Assembly: GCA_030748495.1 (NCBI GenBank)
Contig: JASMLX010000011.1
Location: forward strand, 1 to 64,000
Source: Candidatus Poribacteria bacterium
Lineage (GTDB): Bacteria > Poribacteria > WGA-4E > UBA9662
Direction: 5' to 3'
DNA length: 64,000 nucleotides
Every line of letters begins with the position of its first letter. Position 1 is the first letter of the stretch. Positions 8,466-19,244 of the stretch are shown in pieces. A model generated the notes under the pieces. The model saw only the letters and a list, made by a program, of their open reading frames with translations, ran no database searches and was not told the DNA's origin. The translations under genes were made by a program, and so were the position numbers.

Positions 8466-9266
8466 TTAGTATCTTAATTTTAATTCTCCCCAAACTACAC
8501 TTACCTTGTTCATGGTATCGACAGGCTTGACCTCTGCAAATCGATTTCCAATCAATTGAGCATATTCTTTGGCTATTTGATCATTCGGGGGAATGGACGC
8601 GCCACAGCACGAGGTATGAAAATTGATAGCCACCCCTTTCATATCTTTCGCTCGGTAGGCAATCGGGTCAGCATTTGTACCATCATCAGCGTAGCTTTCA
8701 AACTCAAAGTTGTTTTGCTTTAGAACAGCAAGACCTGCTGGACGATTGGAAGTCCATTTTTTCAGCGAAGCGATATACTTTTTGCCAAGATCGGTTGGAG
8801 CAACCTGCGTTACCGTCCCATTGGTCACGGTTACTCCAAATACACTTTGTTGCCCCGTACCTGCAGCTGTGACCCGTGTCCCTTTATCCCACAGTAATAG
8901 TAGAAGGGATAATCACCGATAAACCTACCAATCTCCCTTCTCTTAACGCAGGTATAGACAAGATCCTTTTTCCTTCCTTTTTAAAGATGCTTCCCGGGGT
9001 ATTGCCTTGTGTAATGATATAGATACCTTCCGGATTAGCATTCATATATTTGGCTAAGCCATCACTATCAACAATTTCAACAGTTCGTTTCTGGGATTTC
9101 AACTCTTTGACCAGCATTTCTGCTAATTGGCTGGGATTGCTGACTGCTAAACCCCTTCCCCCTTCGACGGCTTTGTCATACAAAGACAGCTACATCTAGG
9201 AGCGAGGGTGAAATTAGTAATAATCGAGCAGAGCAACACCATCGAAACGTTGAGAAATTCTTTCAT
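8466..9266 (-). pseudogene. Broken secreted protein of unknown function (several frameshifts)
   Basis: The gene keeps a good start: GGAGG lies 8 bases before the ATG at 9266, and the first residues, MKEFLNVSMVLLCSIITNFT, form a signal peptide. The frame then shifts near 9190 into YDKAVEGGRGLAVSNPSQLA and EIVDSDGLAKYMNANPEG, shifts again near 8970 into DLVYTCVKRR and GRFIGDYPFYYY, and again near 8898 into WDKGTRVTAAGTGQQSVFG. The final frame continues through NFHTSCCGASIPPND to the stop at 8466. Joined, the pieces give about 265 residues. The fold resembles no family I can name with confidence. At least three frameshifts make it a pseudogene unless the sequence has indel errors. Confidence 0.75.
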
Positions 9267-9609
9267 TGGAATTACCTCCAAATCCGGCGAACTTTGTGTG
9301 AAATAATTGTCCATTTTACGATTTTAGACTATCATTGTAAATGATATCAATACCAGAGTCAATCACTTTTTAGGGCAGATTTTATAGTTGCGTTTAGGTG
9401 GAGGGTGGCTGGTTGTTAACGGTTCTCCAGACTAATTCTTAACCGCTGCTAAGATCTGATAACTATATCTCGTCGGCAGAATACGAGCGAAGTGGGTAAA
9501 CCTGTATCTCCCACTACCCACTTCTTTCAACTTCGAGCAGAAGGCTATACTCACATACTAACTTTCAGGGAAGTAAAGTTAGATTATAATAATTCATATA
9601 ATCCAGCGT
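9267..9609. other. Noncoding interval before the IS630 remnant
   Basis: AT-rich and without a supported gene. It should contain the former promoter of the broken secreted gene on the minus strand, and presumably the left end of the IS630 element. I could not define terminal inverted repeats by eye. Confidence 0.4.
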
Positions 9610-10624
9610 ATGAAATACAAACGGTATAATCACCATACCCTTCAGCTTATGCGCATTGCAGGCAATTAAGGCCGTACAGGGTGGTCAGAGTGCAACCAAG
9701 CTGGCCAAAGCCTATGGCATTAACCGCCAGACCATCTACCGCTGGATGGCCAACTATCTCTGCGGCGGACGGAAGGCACTATTGGCAAAACTCATCCCTG
9801 GCTGCCCTTCAAAACTATCCGATCAACAGATGAGGTGGATGGCGGAGGCTGTCGGCAACGATATCCCCAGCAAGATGAATTCGAATTTGCTCTTTGGACC
9901 TGAAAGATCATCCGCACACTGATCCAAAATCAGTTCGAGATCAAACTTTCCATCAACATCCTAAGTAGAGCCATGAAGTTCCTCGGCTTGACCGCACAAA
10001 AACCACTCTATCAAGCCTGGCCGCAGGATGAAAAACTGGTGCCTCAATGGGAAGAGGATCTCTATCCAGAAATTAAGAGAGGGGCTAAAAAGGCAGCTGC
10101 AACTATCTACTTGGCAGATGAGTCGGGAATAGGCTCAGACTACCATACAGGCCAAACCTGATCACCAAAGGGAGAAAGGCCAGTGACCACCACAACAGGA
10201 AACTGCTACGCCGTAAATATGATCTCTGCCGTCAGTGCCCAGGGACAACTAGGTTTTATGTTGAGCTAGAGAACAGTTACAGCAGTCATCTTCAGGGAAT
10301 TTCTGAAACCACTGATGATCGGCCGCAACAAACCGCTATTTGTGATCGTTGATGGTCAGCCCACACAGAAAGCCGAACTAGTGAAAAAATACGTTGAGTC
10401 ATTCCACGGAAGACTCCAGCTCTTGATTCGGCCACCAGACTGACTGGGTCTTAATCCAGATGAGACCGTATGGGCACATGTAAAAGGGAGATTGAGAGAA
10501 AGACCGTAAATTCACTGGTAGAGATAAGGAGTTATGCTCTTGGTGGGCGGCGGAGATGGCAAAAACCCCAAGACGGATCCAATCCTTCTTTGACCAACCA
10601 GCGTGTCAATATGCCAGAATATAG
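9610..10624 (+). pseudogene. IS630-family transposase, frameshifted and interrupted by stops
   Basis: Across frames the full length of an IS630 transposase can be followed. It starts MKYKRYNHHTLQLMRI, shifts frame near 9650, then reads AKAYGINRQTIYRWMANYL (helix-turn-helix) and GCPSKLSDQQMRWM. After further stops it reads AATIYLADESGIG, where the Asp begins the DDE triad. Then come FVIVDGQPTQKAELVKKYV, with the second Asp, and LGLNPDETVWAHVKG, the LNPxExVW signature with the third acidic residue. The end SFFDQPACQYARI matches the usual C-terminus. Total ~338 codons is about full length. Several frameshifts and internal stops show it is inactive. Confidence 0.85.
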
Positions 10625-11176
10625 CATTACTTTAGTGAGAGTTAGTAAGTGGTTTTGTCCTTGTGCTCCGCAACCGGTCACACCAACATAATATTGGTTG
10701 ATCTTTCATAGCTACTCTTTCTACCGTAGTCGCCTACTAGAGTTGTCCAAAATTCCTGATTGCATATCAATAAAATAGCACCAGACGAATCGTATCTGCT
10801 AAGTAGGCCCTCCTAACAACTTATACCAATTCATTTCCATTTTTAACACCAAGTTTCGGAGTCAACGCTATTTTCAAATTTAATCCAGGACTCAGGTATT
10901 GTGAGGTCTTTTTGAAGAATCAGATGGACTACTCATTAGTTTGAATCTTATCATGATTTCTGTCCTGCGCTAAAGAGAGTGCTGTCATCGATTGAAGTTG
11001 ACGAACTAATACATAGACTGGAAGTTATACTATGTAAAGTTAGATTTTCAATATCAGGATCATTTCACGGGCAGCAGGGATTATATGATGATACATTGGC
11101 CTGTCCCAGTAGAAATGTCACATAACATCGGCAGACAGCCTTTGTGGCTTATTGGACTCCGAAAATGACACCGAAG
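10625..11176. other. Noncoding interval between the IS630 remnant and a sulfatase
   Basis: About 550 AT-rich bases. I see no gene on either strand; the short frames here have random composition. It lies 3' of the minus-strand sulfatase and 3' of the plus-strand transposase remnant, so no promoter is required. Confidence 0.45.
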
Positions 11177-12643
11177 TCAGTAGGGCTGAATTCTTGGTGT
11201 CATTGGAGGTTGTGCTGACACAGTAGAATCGAAACTTTTTTGTATCAATGACCATTTTTTGTCCTGCCAGTTTGGATCGGTTGATAGATCCTGAAACTCC
11301 CACGGATCCTGAGCTAGATTGTAGAGTTCGCAAATTCCTTTGTTGTGGTAGTTGACCAACTTCCATTGCTGATCGCGATACATGGTTGCCATAGTTTGAT
11401 CCGGGTAATCAATAGCCCCATAAAATTCACAGCGGACACTATCTCTATGTTCTGTTGTTTGCCCAGTTAATAATTGATGTAGAGATTGCCCTTGAACGTA
11501 ATAGGGGTTTGGAAGTCCAAGACTTTCATAAAAAGTAGGCACTAAATCGACAAGTTCCACCAGAGCCGACGTAATTACGTCTTGTTGAAATTGTACTGGA
11601 TATGAAATGATAAGCGGCACTCGCACCAGACCTTCGTAAAAACGACAACCCTTGAGCATTAAACCGTGATCTCCTAGCATTTCTCCATGGTCAGCCATAA
11701 AAATGATGATTGTGTTTTGGCGTTGTTCAGTTTGATATAGAAAATCGATTAATCGACCAAATTCGGTGTCGATTTGCTCAATCATGGCATAGTAGGCAGC
11801 TTGCACTTTTTTGTGTTGCCATTTTTCTGGCAAATCAGGTTCTGATTGAAAATCAATTCCTGCTTCCATCAACTTCTGTTGGTGAGGCAAATCGGTTAGT
11901 CGGAAGTTCGCACCTGGTAATTGTGTGGGATCGTATCGCTGATAATATGATAGTGGCGCATCAAAAGGCGGATGAGGATCAAAAGGGTTCACTGACAAAA
12001 ACCATGGTTGATTTGTTGATCGGTTCTTTTGTATAAATTCGATAGCCTTTTCAGTACACCAGTGGGTTTGGTGAAGGTTAGATGGTATGTTATCTCTATT
12101 GGCTAACGGTTCATGTAATCCCCCAAAACTTTGCTGATGCGCGCCGTCACGATAGTTAGAGGCTTTGACAGGTGTTTGCATCAAAGTCTCCGGATTGACA
12201 CCTTGCTGACGCAACCACTCCGCATAGTCGTGCCCAAATGCGTTTGGACCTTTGTGGTCGTGACTATATTGAAAATATCTATATCCATCACTGACCCGTT
12301 TTTCCTGTCCTAGTGCAGCACTCGATAAATGCAGTTTCCCAACCAATCCACAGTCGTAACCCGCTTGTGACAAAACATGCGGGATAAGTCGATTTTCGTA
12401 GTGGGATGGGAACTGCTCAATGCCGTTACCGTTTACAGCTAAAGCTGATGGATACATACCCGTCAAGAAACTAGCACGACTGGGGGTACATATTGGCGAC
12501 TGGCAATAGGCATGAGTGAAAGCAACACTAGTAGATGCAAATTTATCTAGGCAAGGGGTCTTTATATGACAATTTCCGAGTGCAGCGATAGTGTCGAAAC
12601 GTTGTTGGTCGGTGCAATACCAAAGAATGTTAGGTCTCTGCAT
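11177..12643 (-). CDS. Type I (formylglycine-dependent) sulfatase
   Basis: The start RPNILWYCTDQQRFDTIAAL carries the metal-binding Asp of the alkaline-phosphatase superfamily. The sulfatase signature SPICTPSRASFLTG follows, with C52 (CxPSR) as the residue converted to formylglycine. FMADHGEMLGDHGLMLKG supplies the second metal site, and the C-terminal part ends in the small sulfatase subdomain. Length (488 aa) is typical. It hydrolyses a sulfate ester, probably of a carbohydrate; the substrate is not readable. I see no clear signal peptide, so it may be cytoplasmic or exported by another route. The gene stands alone between transposase remnants. Activation would need a formylglycine-generating enzyme, which is not in this window. 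Confidence 0.93.
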   Translation of the reverse strand: MQRPNILWYCTDQQRFDTIAALGNCHIKTPCLDKFASTSVAFTHAYCQSPICTPSRASFLTGMYPSALAVNGNGIEQFPSHYENRLIPHVLSQAGYDCGLVGKLHLSSAALGQEKRVSDGYRYFQYSHDHKGPNAFGHDYAEWLRQQGVNPETLMQTPVKASNYRDGAHQQSFGGLHEPLANRDNIPSNLHQTHWCTEKAIEFIQKNRSTNQPWFLSVNPFDPHPPFDAPLSYYQRYDPTQLPGANFRLTDLPHQQKLMEAGIDFQSEPDLPEKWQHKKVQAAYYAMIEQIDTEFGRLIDFLYQTEQRQNTIIIFMADHGEMLGDHGLMLKGCRFYEGLVRVPLIISYPVQFQQDVITSALVELVDLVPTFYESLGLPNPYYVQGQSLHQLLTGQTTEHRDSVRCEFYGAIDYPDQTMATMYRDQQWKLVNYHNKGICELYNLAQDPWEFQDLSTDPNWQDKKWSLIQKSFDSTVSAQPPMTPRIQPY

Positions 12644-13034
12644 TATTACAATTTGATAGGTAGTTAGTTTATGAGGCTTATAGAAAATGGCAAAATGTGT
12701 GTCTTTACCAGACTGAGCTTCCTATTCTGGACATCCATGGATTTTATCTGTTCTCGGTCCATATTAGCAACTTCATCAGTACCATCAACCCTTGATTATT
12801 TTAAGGGCTTTTTTTCTCCGAGGTAAGAAGTTCAGGGAACTGCTAGGGGGCAGAACAATAGGTTTGTGAGCCAAATACGAATGAATCCCAGTGAAATCAT
12901 CACCCGATAGCTATGGCCTGTTTTTCATCTCCTGTGGTAATGCATCGATTTTCTGAGGGTATAAAATTAATTATAGATAGATAACGAGGATGTATGTTAC
13001 ACATCTCTTACAGAATGGAAAGGAGATGTATTCT
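12644..13034. other. Noncoding interval with a weak terminator-like hairpin
   Basis: This holds the upstream region of the leftward sulfatase. On the plus strand CCCTT-gattatttt-AAGGG followed by CTTTTTTT (about 12789-12815) resembles a short intrinsic terminator, but no plus-strand gene is seen upstream of it. No other gene is supported. Confidence 0.35.
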
Positions 13035-13671
13035 ATGTCAATTTCAGGCCGGAATTATTCCTCTAGTGTCATTGTAAAGAATGGTCAAGTTCGAGGCAAA
13101 CAACGCTATAGGTGCAGAATTATGCTTAATAATTTTGTGTTAGGAGACGGTCGTGTTGATCCAGAAACAGCTCCTAAATCGGCCTTTGCCGTCTTGCTCT
13201 ATGGTCTGGGCAAGGCGTCCTATGGGTTGATAGCCAAACTATTTGGAGTGACACCCTTCGCCGTTTAAAATTGGCTGATACCTGGCCGGATAACGAAATT
13301 TCTGACCACATCCGAGAGGTTGAATTTGACCAAAGGTAGCATTTCTTGGAGTCAAAAAAAACAAAACATTGATTCTCAAAGCCGTAGACCGTTCTAGCGG
13401 GCGAATCATGGCCTGGGTTATAGACGGTGGTGATGCTCAAACCTTCGCCCACCGGTATGAAAAGGTCAATCACTTAACAGACCGCATCTTTGATACAGAT
13501 GATTGGGAGGCTTTGACTGGGGGAAATAGGCATCCACGACGTCATTGCTCCATTTGATAGCGCCATGATTTAGCTCAGCTCGAGAATCCAGGCCTAGAGC
13601 AGAACCATCAGGGGCCTTTGACACATCGCACCAGCAACAAGCGGTGGATAGAAGATACAGCAGCCTGTTGA
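13035..13671 (+). pseudogene. IS1-family transposase remnant
   Basis: A start with AAAGGAG just upstream leads into SSSVIVKNGQVRGKQRYRCR, the InsA-like N-terminal region, though its CPxC zinc pair is degraded. Then GLGKASYGLIAKLFGV follows (helix-turn-helix). After a stop near 13266 and frameshifts, the DDE part reads WHFLESKKTKH, LKAVDRSSGRIMAWVIDGG and FAHRYEKVNHLTDRIFDTDD. A weak C-terminal match ends near 13671. The order and spacing are those of an IS1 transposase, and the breaks show it is inactive. Confidence 0.78.
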
Positions 13672-13969
13672 GAAAGCGTTTGGGATTAATTGCGAGTTTT
13701 CCTTATCCTTCGTTTGCCTGGAGTAGAAAACAGATTACTAAACAATTTCCATTCCATGTCGCTTAAACTTTCAAATCAAGCGGCCATTTCATCTTTATGT
13801 GAGGAAATTTATATGAAGAAAATATAATAACATCCTCCCGCATTATTGGGATTAGGCACATTATCCCGTTCGATCTCCGGTTGGAGTTATCTTGAAAGGG
13901 TTTGTAGATTCACTGTCAATGTCGAAAGTTTTGGATTGATTGAATTGGCAGGGTTTGATATAATCCGAG
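13672..13969. other. Upstream region of the giant beta-helix protein
   Basis: About 300 AT-rich bases between the IS1 remnant and the 1754-codon gene. It should hold that gene's promoter. I see no unambiguous -35/-10 pair and no gene. Confidence 0.35.
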
Positions 13970-16900
13970 GTGTTATTTAGGATTATCGACGTGTTGCTTC
14001 GATTTAAAGCTCTACAGTATTTTTATTTTCTGCTTCTCCTTCTCTCTCTTTTAGGTTTCCACTTTGTTGGTTTGGCTGAAACCGTCTATGTGCCACAGGA
14101 CTATCAAAGCATACAGGAAGCAATTCAGACGCGTCAAGATCAAGACCAGGTCATTGTTGCTCCTGGGTACTACCGGGAAAATCTTCAGCTTGAGGGGCAA
14201 AATGTCATTCTTCGCTCGACGAACCCAAATGATGCCGTAATAGTGAGCCAGACGATTGTTGACGGTGGTGGTATCGATTCAGTAATCACCTTGGATGGAA
14301 CGGAGCCCCCATCCTGTCAGATTGTTGGATTGACCCTGACCAATGGACGAAATAAAGTGGGAGCGGGAATTTTGGGCAACGGATCGAAGGCTACTATCGC
14401 CCTCAACCGGATTGTTGGTAATCGAGCTATTTCTATTGATGAAACGAGTGCGCACGGCGCGGGGTTAGCACAGTGTCACGGCCAAATTATTGGTAACACT
14501 ATTCTTGAAAACCAGGTAGATGCCAGGTTGGCAAGCGGTAGTGGCGGTGGGATTTACCAGGCCAATGGTACAATTCTAAATAACGTCATCGCCCGTAACC
14601 GCGTGGCGGTGCTTTGGGAAGCAAGCGGTGGAGGGCTGTCCTCATGCCAAGCTGAAATCATCAATAACACAATTGTCTACAACCATACTGTCTCGCTTGC
14701 CGCCTTAGCCGGTTACGCACATGGTGGTGGTGTTAGTAACTGTTCAGGCGTTATCCAAAATTGTATCCTATGGGCGAATGAGTCCATGGTCTTCCCCCAA
14801 ATCTATAACAGTTCCCAACCGACTTACTCTTGTCTACCGAATGGGACAATTGCCTATCACAACATCGCTATGGACCCGCTACTTTTGGCTGTAGCGGAGA
14901 ATGATTTTCGCCTGGCCGAGGGTTCACCTTGTATCGACCGGGGTGGCGAACTGAATGCACCATCGACTGACCTGACGAACTTTCGCCGGTCTAGTACCGA
15001 TATCGGTGCGTACGAATGGAGAGCAGTTCCTGTCGTAACCACCCTGCCTGGCGAATCTACCGAAGACGGACAGATTTGGTTCCGTGGCCACCTGGATTCA
15101 AAAATAGAGGTGTCAGCAGGTACTGCACCACCTGGTAAATACTTTTTTGAATATGGTGAGAGTTTGGCTTACGGGTCAACGACGCCAGTGCAAGATCTGC
15201 TTCCTGATCAAACAACAATCAAGTATTTGGCAACCGATCTTCGTCCAAACGCAACCTATCATTTCCGTCTGGTTGCAACCTACGAGAGGGGACGTAGTTA
15301 CGGCCAGGATCAAATCTTGATTTTAGGGCAACCCATTGTTAAGGTTCCTGATGACTATCGAAGTATTCAGGCCGCCATTGACGCAGTACGAAACGGTTAC
15401 CAAATCATTGTCAGTGATGGCACTTATGCTGGAAATCTGAATTTACGAGGCAAAGCCATTCTCTTAAGATCGGCCAACGGAGCAGAAAACTGTATCCTCG
15501 ATAGTAGAGAGAATGGCCGAGGTATCGTTTGCCAAACGGGAGAAACCACTGAGACTATCATCGACGGGTTTACCATCATCAACGGCCGTGCTGACGGTGG
15601 TGGCATCGCCTGTCTCGAGGCTTCGCCGACAATTCGCAACTGCTTACTGGTAGATAATATGGCAGGTCAGTTTGGATATGGCGGTGGACTCTACTGCCGA
15701 AACGCGAATCCGGTACTGGAAAACTGTGTGATTCGTCAGAACCGTGGAGGTGGGATTTACTGTCTGAATTCGTCTCCGAAAATCACTGGTTGCTTGATTG
15801 AGAACAATACTACTATTTCTAGCGGAGGTGGGATTTACTGTCAGGCCTCATCTCCTCAAATTCAGCAAACTATTATCCGGCACAATCGTGCTGACTACTA
15901 TGGTGGTGGCTTGCATTGCCGAGACGCTCAGCCGGAACTGGTTAATTGTATTCTAGATCATAATAGTGCTATCAAAGGTGGTGCAATTGGTGCTGAGTTT
16001 TATGCCTCGCCACTACTGATCAATTGTACTATTGTATCAAATCAGGTTTATTATCAATCACAGAAACCTCCCATAAAACAGGCAAGTGGTGCTATTTACG
16101 CCCAACAAACTGCCTCACCTCGCCTTGTCAACTCAATCTTATGGCTCAATGGAGAAAACCCGATCGAATATCACGGGGACATTTTGCAAATACGGTATTC
16201 CGCAGTAGAGGGCGGGTTTCCAAACTTGGGTAATATAGATACTGATCCGGTCTTCGCCGATATCGAACAATACGAATACTATGTCTCCGACCAAAGTGAT
16301 TGTATTGGCGGTGGAACCCCCGATTTGGCTCCAGCTTTCGATTTTGAAGGCAATTCCAGAGGTCAAACACCGACCATTGGAGCCTACGAAATTGGTCGAT
16401 ACATCGCAGCCGAACATGTAATTAAAACTGTTGTAGATCTAGGTGGTGTGATTGAACCTGCTGGAGATATTTCAGCGCTTCGTATGTCGGATCAACCCTT
16501 CCAGATTTTGGTGCAAACAGGGCATTTGCTAACGGACGTACTCATCAATGGGGAATCCATCGGCCCTGTAACAGACTACAACTTTCAACGTATCAAGTCC
16601 AACCATACCATTGAAGCCAAGTTTATCAGCTATCCAGTTGCATTTCAGATCCGGACCGTACCGCAAACCTATCAGGGGGAAGCTATTGAAATTGAGCTAG
16701 CCCTCTTAAATGTCCGTCAGGAGCCAATAGTACCTCTGAGCCCAATTACGGTTGACCTCTCTCTGGAGGGAGGTACGGGACAATTCTTCACTTCAGCTAA
16801 CTATCAAAAACAGTCACCAATTACTGAGATTACCATTCCCACTGACCAGACCTCCACTACCGTCTTTTTCCGAACCCACCAATTGGGCCAAACAAGGATC

Positions 16901-19234
16901 GACATTCGCCACCGTCAAAGTACCAACGACAGCGCACTGTCGGCAACTTTGTCTAACTCGAGTTCGACTTCTAATCTGGTGAACCCAGAGGTTGCTTCCG
17001 CTACTCACGACCTAACGGTCATTACGGCCTTGGACGAAATTAAAGTTAGTGGTAGTCCTATCGATATTGGACAAACTGCCACCATTACTCTGATCGGTAA
17101 ATCAGCAGATACCGATTCTTTTGATGCAGCAACTGCAACCTTTTCAATTCCTGGTTTGGTTGAATCTCAGGAGGCTTATGCTTCAGCAGAAGACCCAACT
17201 CGTTATATCGGTTACTTCACCCCCATTTTAGACCAGCATCTAAAAGGAGTTTACGATCTAACTGGCACAATTGGACACAGCCAAAAAACTCTGAAGGATG
17301 CCATTCGATTGGTGACAACTCCGCAATTGTCAATTCCTACTGTCAATAAAGATGAGTTGGATGAAACTGCTGATACTGGTCAGTCGATTGTTGCACGGAA
17401 TGGCGATGAAATCTATCTCTCAATCAGTGCTAACAGATCCGGTTTGGTCATCATGGCAGACGTATCAGAGGTGGACACCACGCAGACTGAACCGATCCAA
17501 CTTGAACATATCCTCGACAGTTCTCATCGACCCATCAGCATCGACGAAAACGCGTCCTCGACAGTTCTCCCCGATCCCCAATCGGCGCAAGAACCAACTG
17601 AGGGCGACGATCAGGAATTATTAGCCCTAGACAGCACTGAGAGTGAAAGAATCACAGATCTTGAGGTTTATGCGATCACCCATGAGATCAGCTACCAAAA
17701 TACGGCCACCGATGGCACCAAAGTTATTCGGTTCACGGCGACTGACCCACACGGCGATATTGCTACCCCTCTAAAGGTCAGTATCGATCTGAAAAATACG
17801 ATTTCCTTTACTTTGGATGTCCCAGAGGATGTCAGTTTAATTTACCTTCCTTTGGCGGTAAAGCGCGTCAACGGGCAGGAGAGAAGCATCGATAGGATAT
17901 CGGATCTATATCGAGCCTTAGGTGGTAATCAAACCGTCAAGTTTCTGGTCACCTATCAACCGGAGACCGGTGATTGGGTCAGTTACTTCGGCCGTTATCC
18001 TGCAAGTTTTCGAGCAGATGTTCCAATTAGTAATGTAACAGGAATTATCTCCGTTATGCGGCAGGCTGTCACCCTTAATTTAGAAGGGCATCCTCTCGAT
18101 CATCGGCTAGAGTTACAAACCGGTCTCAACATGATCGGTCTACCACGTCAAGATCCGCGACTAGTTGAGGTCGGAGACTTACTGCAACTGGATTCGGTTG
18201 GAGAATCAATTACTCACTTGATTGTACAATCAAATCAGGTTGATCCAGCCGATCAATCAAAAGGGAAAAACTATCGACGTTTCTTGGCAGTGGCTTTCCC
18301 AAATGCTGACGGTACAATCACCTTAGCCAGACAGGAACCGGTTACTGCCGGTAGGGGAATTGTCGTTATGACTAAAAGTACAGGCACAGTTGTTACAAAG
18401 GGTAATCCTTGGCCAGCCAAACTGGATCCGGTTCCCCTTACAACACCGATAGCTGCCCCAAGCACTATTGCCATGCCATCTGCAATAGATCTACTTGTAC
18501 TACATGGTAGTGTAGACGCCGACCTCGGTCAGACGCCTATCCAAATCCGTGTCACCAGCCAATCCGATGCGATCCGCGACGATAATTCTCGCTTTCGGCT
18601 AAGGAGATCATCTCAGTGGGAAGAGAGGTTTGAACTGAAGAAAGCACTTGACTCATCCGGTACATTGAACTCTCCAGATCAGACGAGTCAAACGTTAGCT
18701 CGGACATCGGTAGATAAAGCGGACGCCACACGACCACATGAACGTTCTCTTCGTGGTCAATACTCCTTTGCGCTGACACTTGTCGGTCTAAGTACCGACG
18801 CAGATTATAAACCAACTCAGGTCGGTGATGTCCTGGAAATTTCAGTCCAATATGCAGATCTTACTACCTTTATGGTAAAACATATAGCGACTGCAACTGA
18901 GACACTAAATCGGTATATCGATCTTGGCCAGCTTAGGCCGGTCGAAGCCCCTCCGTCAAAAACCCATCTTTTTGCCAACTATCCAAATCCTTTTAATCCC
19001 GAAACGTGGATTCCGTATGACTTAGCCGCTCCGACTCAGACTGAAATCAAGATCTACAATGTTAACGGGGCTCTGGTTCGTAAAATCGAAATGGGGCACC
19101 AAACAGCGGGATCTTATACCTATCACTGGGATGGTCGGACGGAAAACGGTGAATTAACCGCCAGCGGGATCTACTTCTACACCTTGAAAACCGACGACTT
19201 TGAATCGACACGTAAAATGGTGATTCTCAAATAG
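13970..19234 (+). CDS. Giant secreted right-handed beta-helix protein with FlgD/T9SS-like C-terminal domain
   Basis: The N-terminus has a long hydrophobic signal segment (residues ~14-35, ending near GLAE). Two parallel beta-helix blocks follow, ~39-340 and ~455-810. Each opens with nearly the same sequence (VYVPQDYQSIQEAI and VKVPDDYRSIQAAI), carries repeated Asn/Gly/Cys rungs such as GGGIYC, and closes with IGAYE. A fibronectin-like segment lies between them. Residues ~810-1650 look like Ig-like and other beta domains, including a DPEE-rich acidic patch near 1190-1230. The last ~85 residues contain NYPNPFNPETWIPYDLA and the end KMVILK, an FlgD-Ig/T9SS type A-like sorting domain. The first GTG (13970) has its ribosome site too close; GTG at 13991, with AGGA 9 bases upstream, is an equally good start. 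Probably a surface or secreted carbohydrate-interacting protein. Confidence 0.85.
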   Translation: MLFRIIDVLLRFKALQYFYFLLLLLSLLGFHFVGLAETVYVPQDYQSIQEAIQTRQDQDQVIVAPGYYRENLQLEGQNVILRSTNPNDAVIVSQTIVDGGGIDSVITLDGTEPPSCQIVGLTLTNGRNKVGAGILGNGSKATIALNRIVGNRAISIDETSAHGAGLAQCHGQIIGNTILENQVDARLASGSGGGIYQANGTILNNVIARNRVAVLWEASGGGLSSCQAEIINNTIVYNHTVSLAALAGYAHGGGVSNCSGVIQNCILWANESMVFPQIYNSSQPTYSCLPNGTIAYHNIAMDPLLLAVAENDFRLAEGSPCIDRGGELNAPSTDLTNFRRSSTDIGAYEWRAVPVVTTLPGESTEDGQIWFRGHLDSKIEVSAGTAPPGKYFFEYGESLAYGSTTPVQDLLPDQTTIKYLATDLRPNATYHFRLVATYERGRSYGQDQILILGQPIVKVPDDYRSIQAAIDAVRNGYQIIVSDGTYAGNLNLRGKAILLRSANGAENCILDSRENGRGIVCQTGETTETIIDGFTIINGRADGGGIACLEASPTIRNCLLVDNMAGQFGYGGGLYCRNANPVLENCVIRQNRGGGIYCLNSSPKITGCLIENNTTISSGGGIYCQASSPQIQQTIIRHNRADYYGGGLHCRDAQPELVNCILDHNSAIKGGAIGAEFYASPLLINCTIVSNQVYYQSQKPPIKQASGAIYAQQTASPRLVNSILWLNGENPIEYHGDILQIRYSAVEGGFPNLGNIDTDPVFADIEQYEYYVSDQSDCIGGGTPDLAPAFDFEGNSRGQTPTIGAYEIGRYIAAEHVIKTVVDLGGVIEPAGDISALRMSDQPFQILVQTGHLLTDVLINGESIGPVTDYNFQRIKSNHTIEAKFISYPVAFQIRTVPQTYQGEAIEIELALLNVRQEPIVPLSPITVDLSLEGGTGQFFTSANYQKQSPITEITIPTDQTSTTVFFRTHQLGQTRIDIRHRQSTNDSALSATLSNSSSTSNLVNPEVASATHDLTVITALDEIKVSGSPIDIGQTATITLIGKSADTDSFDAATATFSIPGLVESQEAYASAEDPTRYIGYFTPILDQHLKGVYDLTGTIGHSQKTLKDAIRLVTTPQLSIPTVNKDELDETADTGQSIVARNGDEIYLSISANRSGLVIMADVSEVDTTQTEPIQLEHILDSSHRPISIDENASSTVLPDPQSAQEPTEGDDQELLALDSTESERITDLEVYAITHEISYQNTATDGTKVIRFTATDPHGDIATPLKVSIDLKNTISFTLDVPEDVSLIYLPLAVKRVNGQERSIDRISDLYRALGGNQTVKFLVTYQPETGDWVSYFGRYPASFRADVPISNVTGIISVMRQAVTLNLEGHPLDHRLELQTGLNMIGLPRQDPRLVEVGDLLQLDSVGESITHLIVQSNQVDPADQSKGKNYRRFLAVAFPNADGTITLARQEPVTAGRGIVVMTKSTGTVVTKGNPWPAKLDPVPLTTPIAAPSTIAMPSAIDLLVLHGSVDADLGQTPIQIRVTSQSDAIRDDNSRFRLRRSSQWEERFELKKALDSSGTLNSPDQTSQTLARTSVDKADATRPHERSLRGQYSFALTLVGLSTDADYKPTQVGDVLEISVQYADLTTFMVKHIATATETLNRYIDLGQLRPVEAPPSKTHLFANYPNPFNPETWIPYDLAAPTQTEIKIYNVNGALVRKIEMGHQTAGSYTYHWDGRTENGELTASGIYFYTLKTDDFESTRKMVILK

Positions 19235-19244
19235 GAAAACGGTA

